A stretch of DNA of 60,989 bases from CAYZGU01 sp964478165 (GTDB lineage Bacteria > Poribacteria > WGA-4E > JAJDTR01). Below, in pieces: positions 56,585 through 60,989 of this stretch (position 1 is the first letter of the stretch; each line of letters begins with the position of its first letter). The stretch spans positions 1-60,989 of the forward strand of contig CAYZGU010000012.1 of assembly GCA_964478165.1 (NCBI GenBank), in the 5' to 3' direction. Position numbers and translations under genes: made by a program. The notes under the pieces were generated by a model, which had not been told where the DNA came from, did no database searches, and saw only the letters and a program-made list of their open reading frames with translations.

Positions 56585-57790
56585 ATGGATTTATTTACAA
56601 AGTGTTATGATTTCACTAATGGCAGAAGCCCCCGCGGTCAGGAATATGAAGCAGTTCGAAGGAGTGGTCTCTACCCTTTCTTCATACCAATCCAGTCATC
56701 CGAAGATACTCAGGTAGTTATAAACGGAGAAACCAAAATAATGGTTGGGTCCAACAACTACCTTGGACTCACCCACCACCCCAAAGTCCTCGAAGCTGCG
56801 CAAATGGCTGCAGGAAAATACGGATCTGGTTGCACCGGTAGCCGTTTTCTCAATGGCACACTCGACATACACATCGCCCTTGAAAAAGCACTTGCTGAGT
56901 TTGTACAAAAAGAAGCTGCTCTAGTTTTTAGCACCGGTTTCCAGGTAAACCTTGGTGTGATTGACGCCCTGCTCGGACGGAGGGACCTCGCGTTCGTCGA
57001 CTCCTTGAGCCATGCATGTGTCGTCGACGCATGCCGACTCGCCTGGGGAAATAAGGTTACATTTCAGCACAATGACTTTCAAGACCTCTCGAAAAAACTC
57101 GAAAAATCTGACAAAAACAGAGGAAAATTCGTTATTGTTGAAGGTATCTACAGCATGGAGGGAGATATCGCCGACCTCCCGAACATAGCAAAAACTTCCA
57201 CGAAACACAAGTGCCGATTAATGCTTGACGATGCACACGGTATTGGCGTTCTCGGCAGGACTGGTGCCGGAACCGCCGAACATTTTGGGCTTGAAGACGA
57301 AGTAGATCTTATCATGGGGACGTTCAGCAAATCGTTTGCATGCATCGGAGGATTCATTGCCGGTCATGCACCCGTAATAGAGTACATCAAACATGAGGCT
57401 CGAACCTTGCTCTTTAGCGCTAGCATGCCACCATCAGCAGTCGCAACCGTACACGCCGCCCTAGAAATCATCAAGTCTGAACCTGAACGGCGAGAACAAC
57501 TTTGGAAAAACGCGCGTAGAATGCAAACAGACCTTCACGCATTAGGATACAATATTGGCCACTCGCAAACACCGGTCGTTCCTGTTATGGTTGGAGACGA
57601 CCTAGATACATTTGCGTTTGCGAAACAACTTCTCGATGAGGGTGTTTTCACAAATCCCGTCGTGAGCCCGGCAGTCCCCCGGGGAACCGCACGTCTGCGC
57701 ACAAGCTACATGGCAAGCCATACTGATGAACAACTGGATTTTGTTCTCGGAAAATTCGATACAGTTGGAAAAAAGTTAGGCCTCATCTAA
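56585..57790 (+). CDS. Alpha-oxoamine synthase, serine palmitoyltransferase-like
   Basis: 401 residues, PLP-dependent class II aminotransferase fold of the BioF/KBL/SPT group. SPT-like landmarks include NNYLGLTHHPKVLEAA, GSGCTGSRFLNGT, VFSTGFQVNLG, VEGIYSMEGD, DDAHGIG and the PLP lysine Lys249 in GTFSKSFACIGGF, plus FSASMPP. This family condenses an amino acid with an acyl-CoA; serine and palmitoyl-CoA are the expected substrates here because of the strong resemblance to bacterial SPT and the absence of biotin genes. ATG at 56585 has GAGGAG 9 bases upstream. It follows mlaD by 64 bases and precedes a GNAT-fold gene by 83 bases. Confidence 0.8.
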   Translation: MDLFTKCYDFTNGRSPRGQEYEAVRRSGLYPFFIPIQSSEDTQVVINGETKIMVGSNNYLGLTHHPKVLEAAQMAAGKYGSGCTGSRFLNGTLDIHIALEKALAEFVQKEAALVFSTGFQVNLGVIDALLGRRDLAFVDSLSHACVVDACRLAWGNKVTFQHNDFQDLSKKLEKSDKNRGKFVIVEGIYSMEGDIADLPNIAKTSTKHKCRLMLDDAHGIGVLGRTGAGTAEHFGLEDEVDLIMGTFSKSFACIGGFIAGHAPVIEYIKHEARTLLFSASMPPSAVATVHAALEIIKSEPERREQLWKNARRMQTDLHALGYNIGHSQTPVVPVMVGDDLDTFAFAKQLLDEGVFTNPVVSPAVPRGTARLRTSYMASHTDEQLDFVLGKFDTVGKKLGLI

Positions 57791-57873
57791 CCAACGCACG
57801 AACAAGCCCTAAAGCACGCGTTGTTATTCAGGCAAGATCACTCACTTCACCCACAAGAGACACCATCTTCCAC

Positions 57874-58992
57874 ATGCAAGTTGACGTTACTCCAATTCAA
57901 TCCTCATCAGATCTAAAATCGTTCATCGGCCTATCAAGAATTATCTATCGTAACAACCGACAATGGGTAGCACAACTCCACACAGAATTGAAAAAGCGGC
58001 TTGACAGAACAAACTATCCCTTCTTCGATCATGCAAAGGCGGAGTTTTTCCTTGCCCGCCAAAACGGCCGCACAGTCGGCCGTATCGCATCCATCAGAGA
58101 TGAAAGTCACATCGATTTTCATGGCGAACCAGTGGGCTTCTTCGGCTTCTTCGAATGTATCGACAATCACAATGTGGCGTCCACTTTGTTTTCCCATGCC
58201 GCTAATTGGTTGAAGGATCAACAGCTTGAAATCATGCGCGGACCAATGAGCTATTCAACGAACGACGAATGCGGATTGCTCATTGATGGATTCGACTTCT
58301 CTCCCGTCATCATGATGCCATACAATCCCCCGTACTACCTCAATCTAATTGAGAAGTTTGGTTTTGCCAAGACTAAGGATTTGCTCGCTTACGAGATAAC
58401 GGATGATGTGCTCCTACCAGAGAGACTTGTCAAAGTCGTTGAACGCATCAGACATCGAAAAAAGGTTGTAGTACGCGCGCTCGACAAAAAGCGGATTCAC
58501 CATGAGATCGAACATATTAAAAAGATTTATAATTCCGCATGGGAAAAAAATTGGGGTTTTGTACCAATGACAGAGCAAGAGATCGATTACATGGCAACAG
58601 CCCTCGTCCAGATTATCGATCCGAACATAGTATTATTCGCCGAAGTTGGAGGTGAACCAATTGCCTTCATTCTTGCACTACCTGATTTTAATCAAGCCTT
58701 GAAGCATACAAATGGACGTCTGTTCCCATTGGGATTAGCCAAAATCCTCTGGCATACACGAAAGATAAATAGTGTCCGTATTCTGGCGTTTGGCATCAAA
58801 GAAGCATATCGCCAACAAGGGATTGATGCTCTTCTGTATTACGAAGTCTTTAAATCGGGAGTCAAAAGAGGCTACCGCCGTGGAGAGCTATCGTGGATTT
58901 TGGAAGACAACCTACTCATGAACCGGGCACTCCAAAACATGGGCGCAAAGGTTTATAAGCGATACCGGATTTTCGATTATCCCCTGAAATGA
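57874..58992 (+). CDS. GNAT-fold N-acyltransferase, ceramide-synthase candidate
   Basis: 372 residues. The C-terminal half (about 170-372) has an acyl-CoA N-acyltransferase fold: IVLFAEVGGEPIAFILALPD, then VRILAFGIKEAYRQQGIDALLYYEVF, with the RQQGID loop typical of CoA binding. The N-terminal half (1-170) also has a GNAT-like pattern (AKAEFFLARQNGRTVGRIASI), so it is double-sized. Homologues annotated simply as N-acetyltransferases occur beside SPT genes in sphingolipid-making bacteria, where a GNAT-type enzyme acts as ceramide synthase. That role is inferred from position; the sequence alone shows only a GNAT protein. The ribosome binding site is weak. Confidence 0.68.
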   Translation: MQVDVTPIQSSSDLKSFIGLSRIIYRNNRQWVAQLHTELKKRLDRTNYPFFDHAKAEFFLARQNGRTVGRIASIRDESHIDFHGEPVGFFGFFECIDNHNVASTLFSHAANWLKDQQLEIMRGPMSYSTNDECGLLIDGFDFSPVIMMPYNPPYYLNLIEKFGFAKTKDLLAYEITDDVLLPERLVKVVERIRHRKKVVVRALDKKRIHHEIEHIKKIYNSAWEKNWGFVPMTEQEIDYMATALVQIIDPNIVLFAEVGGEPIAFILALPDFNQALKHTNGRLFPLGLAKILWHTRKINSVRILAFGIKEAYRQQGIDALLYYEVFKSGVKRGYRRGELSWILEDNLLMNRALQNMGAKVYKRYRIFDYPLK

Positions 58993-59738
58993 AGGGACCT
59001 TGGGTTCATCTATAGACACAACGGTAATACATTTTGCGAAGGACAGTAAGGGGGCCCGACGAACTTTATCCACTGTTCGTCCACACTTTCATGTGGAACA
59101 GCAATGGAAAAGAACACCGCTCTAAAGGTTGCTTGTGCATACTGGAACTGGACTCTAGCTACAAAGAACCGCGAACTCGGTAAGGTGAAGTGGGGTGCTG
59201 GCTGAGCTCACACGCTGGACAGGGAATATAAGTATGGATGATAAACCAGAATTCTGAGTCTACGAAGACCACAAACAGCCAAAGGCATGTCTTTGGCTGT
59301 TTGAGTAAATAACGCCATTGACGAAGTCGGTATTTCCCAAGTGCTCTAGATAACCACAACCGTATGGAAAGTTTGATCGAACCTTTTTTGCCTTCAACGT
59401 GTGCTTGTCTGACCGTTGAAAGCCGACAACATTTGAGCCCACGGCGCCGTGAAACTCATTGACGATTCATCAACAAACTGGGAGCAAGTACGATTCCATT
59501 GTATGATTGAGCGTCGTGTCCGCCATCGGAAATTTCCTCCACTACTACGCCGCCTTTCAGAATAGCGCTCGACAAATCATAGTTACGCCTAGCGAACTAG
59601 AACAGTTTCTGGAACTCCCAGTATTCCAATTGTGAAACAAGAAACAACGGAAAAAAATAAAATTAGAAGAATCTCACGACTAGGGGATGTTGCGCAAGCT
59701 TCTCGGCTACATAAATTCCAAATAGGAGAGAACCTACA
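58993..59738. other. Intergenic region with a stem-loop
   Basis: About 0.75 kb without a recognised gene between the GNAT gene and the oxidoreductase gene. It includes a perfect 13-bp hairpin at 59272-59303, described separately. Small frames at 59159-59442 (minus) match nothing. The promoter of the next gene should lie here. Confidence 0.5.
59272..59303. repeat. Perfect 13-bp stem-loop
   Basis: CAAACAGCCAAAG (59272-59284) is the exact reverse complement of CTTTGGCTGTTTG (59291-59303) across a 6-base loop GCATGT. No T-run follows on either strand, so it is not a standard terminator. It could be a rho-dependent pause site or a processing signal. Confidence 0.75.
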
Positions 59739-60767
59739 ATGAAACAGAACAGTGGTGCTGAACAAAATCGTCTGCGAATGATTGTAGTTGGCTGTGGGCG
59801 TGGCCTTTCACATGCACGTGGCCTACTAGCGCAACCGGACAGGTTTGAACTGGTGGGCCTGGTGGATCTGGACGCGAAACGGATTAAAGAGGCCCTCAGG
59901 AGCCTTGATCTACCCGACCGACTCGCCTATACCTCATACCCCGAAGCGCTAAAGAAGTCAAAATGCGACGGTGTCATAATCGCAACTTGGGCACGTACTC
60001 ATGATCGCCTAGTTCAGACTGCGATCGAATCGGACAAGCACATTATGGTGGAAAAGCCATTCACTCTAGAGCTTGCCCCAGCACAACGACTAACCACAAT
60101 GGCAGAAGCCCGAGACCTTAAGATTGTCGTGACCCAGCAATGGCGTTACATGCCCGGACAACGCACTGTACGTCGTTTGATGACAGATAGTGCTTATGGC
60201 GAAGCTCAGACCGGACACCTGCTGAGCTACAAAGCTCGCGGCGGTGAGTATCCTGACTCCGACCACTCACAACTCTGGCAGATGACTGTCCACGAAATTG
60301 ATTCACTAATCGCAATGGTAAATCGGCGTGTGGTCGAAGTATACGGTCACTCCTTCCGTCCGCCGAAAACCACTTGGCATCGTGAATCCACAGCCACAGC
60401 CGAACTCACCTTCGATAATGGCGCACGCTTCGCCCTCGTTTCCACCTCGGATGCTCGGGTGAACAGCTGCGAATTCCGCGCTGAATGCGAAGAAGGATCC
60501 ATTGTCCTGCGGAACTCACGCTCCTTCGGCGGCACCGAAACTCTGCTTATCGGCACAGAACAGAAGGATTCTTTGTGCCCGAGTAAAATCGATTCCGGTC
60601 CCACGGAGGACCAACTTGATCAACACGTTCACACGACATTCGATGAATGGATAAAAGGTGGTCCCGAACCAGAAACCAGTGCGCGCAACAATCTTGTAGT
60701 ACTCGCCACTTTAAACGCCATCATCGATTCAGGCACAACCGGTCGAAGCGTACAGGTGATTGTTTAA
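59739..60767 (+). CDS. Gfo/Idh/MocA family oxidoreductase
   Basis: 342 residues. The N-terminal Rossmann fold has VVGCGRGLSHARGLL near 16-30, then ELVGLVDLDAKR and the EKPFTL motif at about 104-109 that marks the family. The C-terminal half is a mixed beta-sheet domain. The enzyme should oxidise or reduce a sugar or inositol derivative with NAD(P); the substrate cannot be read. The start has GGAGAG well spaced from ATG. It begins about 750 bases after the GNAT gene, so it is probably a separate unit, and it resembles the catabolic genes at 9-26 kb. Confidence 0.92.
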   Translation: MKQNSGAEQNRLRMIVVGCGRGLSHARGLLAQPDRFELVGLVDLDAKRIKEALRSLDLPDRLAYTSYPEALKKSKCDGVIIATWARTHDRLVQTAIESDKHIMVEKPFTLELAPAQRLTTMAEARDLKIVVTQQWRYMPGQRTVRRLMTDSAYGEAQTGHLLSYKARGGEYPDSDHSQLWQMTVHEIDSLIAMVNRRVVEVYGHSFRPPKTTWHRESTATAELTFDNGARFALVSTSDARVNSCEFRAECEEGSIVLRNSRSFGGTETLLIGTEQKDSLCPSKIDSGPTEDQLDQHVHTTFDEWIKGGPEPETSARNNLVVLATLNAIIDSGTTGRSVQVIV

Positions 60768-60933
60768 ACAAGTAAACAATCTGTAACCGGCGGAAACAAG
60801 TGCATCCTTCACTAAAGCACTCACTAACCCCATCAATGAACCCTCACAATAGCCTAAGAAGGCAGAACTTCCTCTATGGATCAAGAAGCCACTTGAACCA
60901 TTATGACGGAAGAAACATGGTCGAAAGGAAATT

Positions 60934-60989
60934 ATGAAACCTATACAAGAAGAGAAAGTCTGGCGTGTTCTACATCGGTTGGAATCAGA
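60934..60989 (+). CDS. Start of an unidentified CDS, cut by the window edge
   Basis: ATG at 60934 follows AAAGGAAATT, a good ribosome binding site, and opens a frame reading KPIQEEKVWRVLHRLES that is still open at the end of the window. Only 18 codons are visible, so the product cannot be identified. It follows the Gfo/Idh/MocA gene on the same strand by about 165 bases. Confidence 0.5.
   Translation, partial: MKPIQEEKVWRVLHRLES

Noticed and set aside
59272..59303. 13-bp hairpin as a terminator for the GNAT gene
   Set aside because: No T-run on either strand and it lies about 280 bases past the stop codon; listed only as a stem-loop.
1..60989. CRISPR arrays, insertion sequences, prophage or attachment sites
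   Set aside because: I searched by eye for repeated spacers, transposase motifs and integrases and found none; the repeats present are single palindromes or a two-copy 20-mer.

Overview
The window reads as a chromosome segment of an uncultivated, diderm (Gram-negative-type) bacterium of moderate GC, with AT-rich intergenic DNA. ADP-heptose genes (HldA/GmhB) and an Mla-type lipid transporter imply a lipopolysaccharide-bearing outer membrane. Phytanoyl-CoA dioxygenases, a Gfo/Idh/MocA oxidoreductase, an SMP-30 lactonase, an amidohydrolase, short epimerases and a CehA/McbA-type metallohydrolase, plus decayed RraA and DUF4838 genes, are the gene mix typical of Candidatus Poribacteria and related marine or sponge-associated lineages. 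That assignment is inferred from gene content, with no marker phylogeny behind it.

Layout. 1-7.9 kb: a double-length YibE/F membrane protein, a bactofilin-like membrane protein, a DUF2007 protein and a TIGR04282/DUF2064 glycosyltransferase, with long non-coding gaps. 8.3-25.9 kb is an accessory catabolic region: nitrilase-family hydrolase, SMP-30 lactonase, two PhyH dioxygenases, a large secreted glycosidase-like protein, lipocalin-like and cupin proteins, a metallohydrolase, an epimerase and an amidohydrolase. They are interleaved with at least three decayed genes (an RraA-like gene, a DUF4838 gene, and an epimerase with an in-frame stop). 25.9-27.1 kb is a non-coding gap.

27.1-33.0 kb: envelope genes (M23 endopeptidase, gmhB-hldA, NHL-repeat protein, lipoprotein) and a divergent AccD-like protein that has lost its oxyanion-hole motifs. 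33.4-37.7 kb: a complete partner-switching signalling set (membrane histidine kinase, REC-SpoIIE phosphatase, RsbW-like kinase, STAS antagonist). 37.8-45.2 kb: an informational block on the minus strand, rsmG-mnmG, then recR-ybaB-dnaX-SRP RNA-tRNAs-tadA-tRNAs. The six tRNAs include all four serine isoacceptors. tRNA-Arg(ACG), the TadA substrate, sits directly upstream of tadA. The order tadA-scr-dnaX-ybaB-recR is that of Bacillus, and the SRP RNA is the long form with an Alu domain. 45.5-46.3 kb: a PP2C phosphatase.

47.1-59.0 kb, plus strand: thiI, a rubredoxin-like protein, a pair of M16 peptidases (one with a zinc site, one without), mlaE-mlaF-mlaD, a serine-palmitoyltransferase-like alpha-oxoamine synthase and a GNAT-type acyltransferase. 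The last five genes suggest a linked sphingolipid/ceramide synthesis and lipid-trafficking locus, the most interesting functional hypothesis in the window. The window ends with a Gfo/Idh/MocA oxidoreductase and the first codons of another gene.
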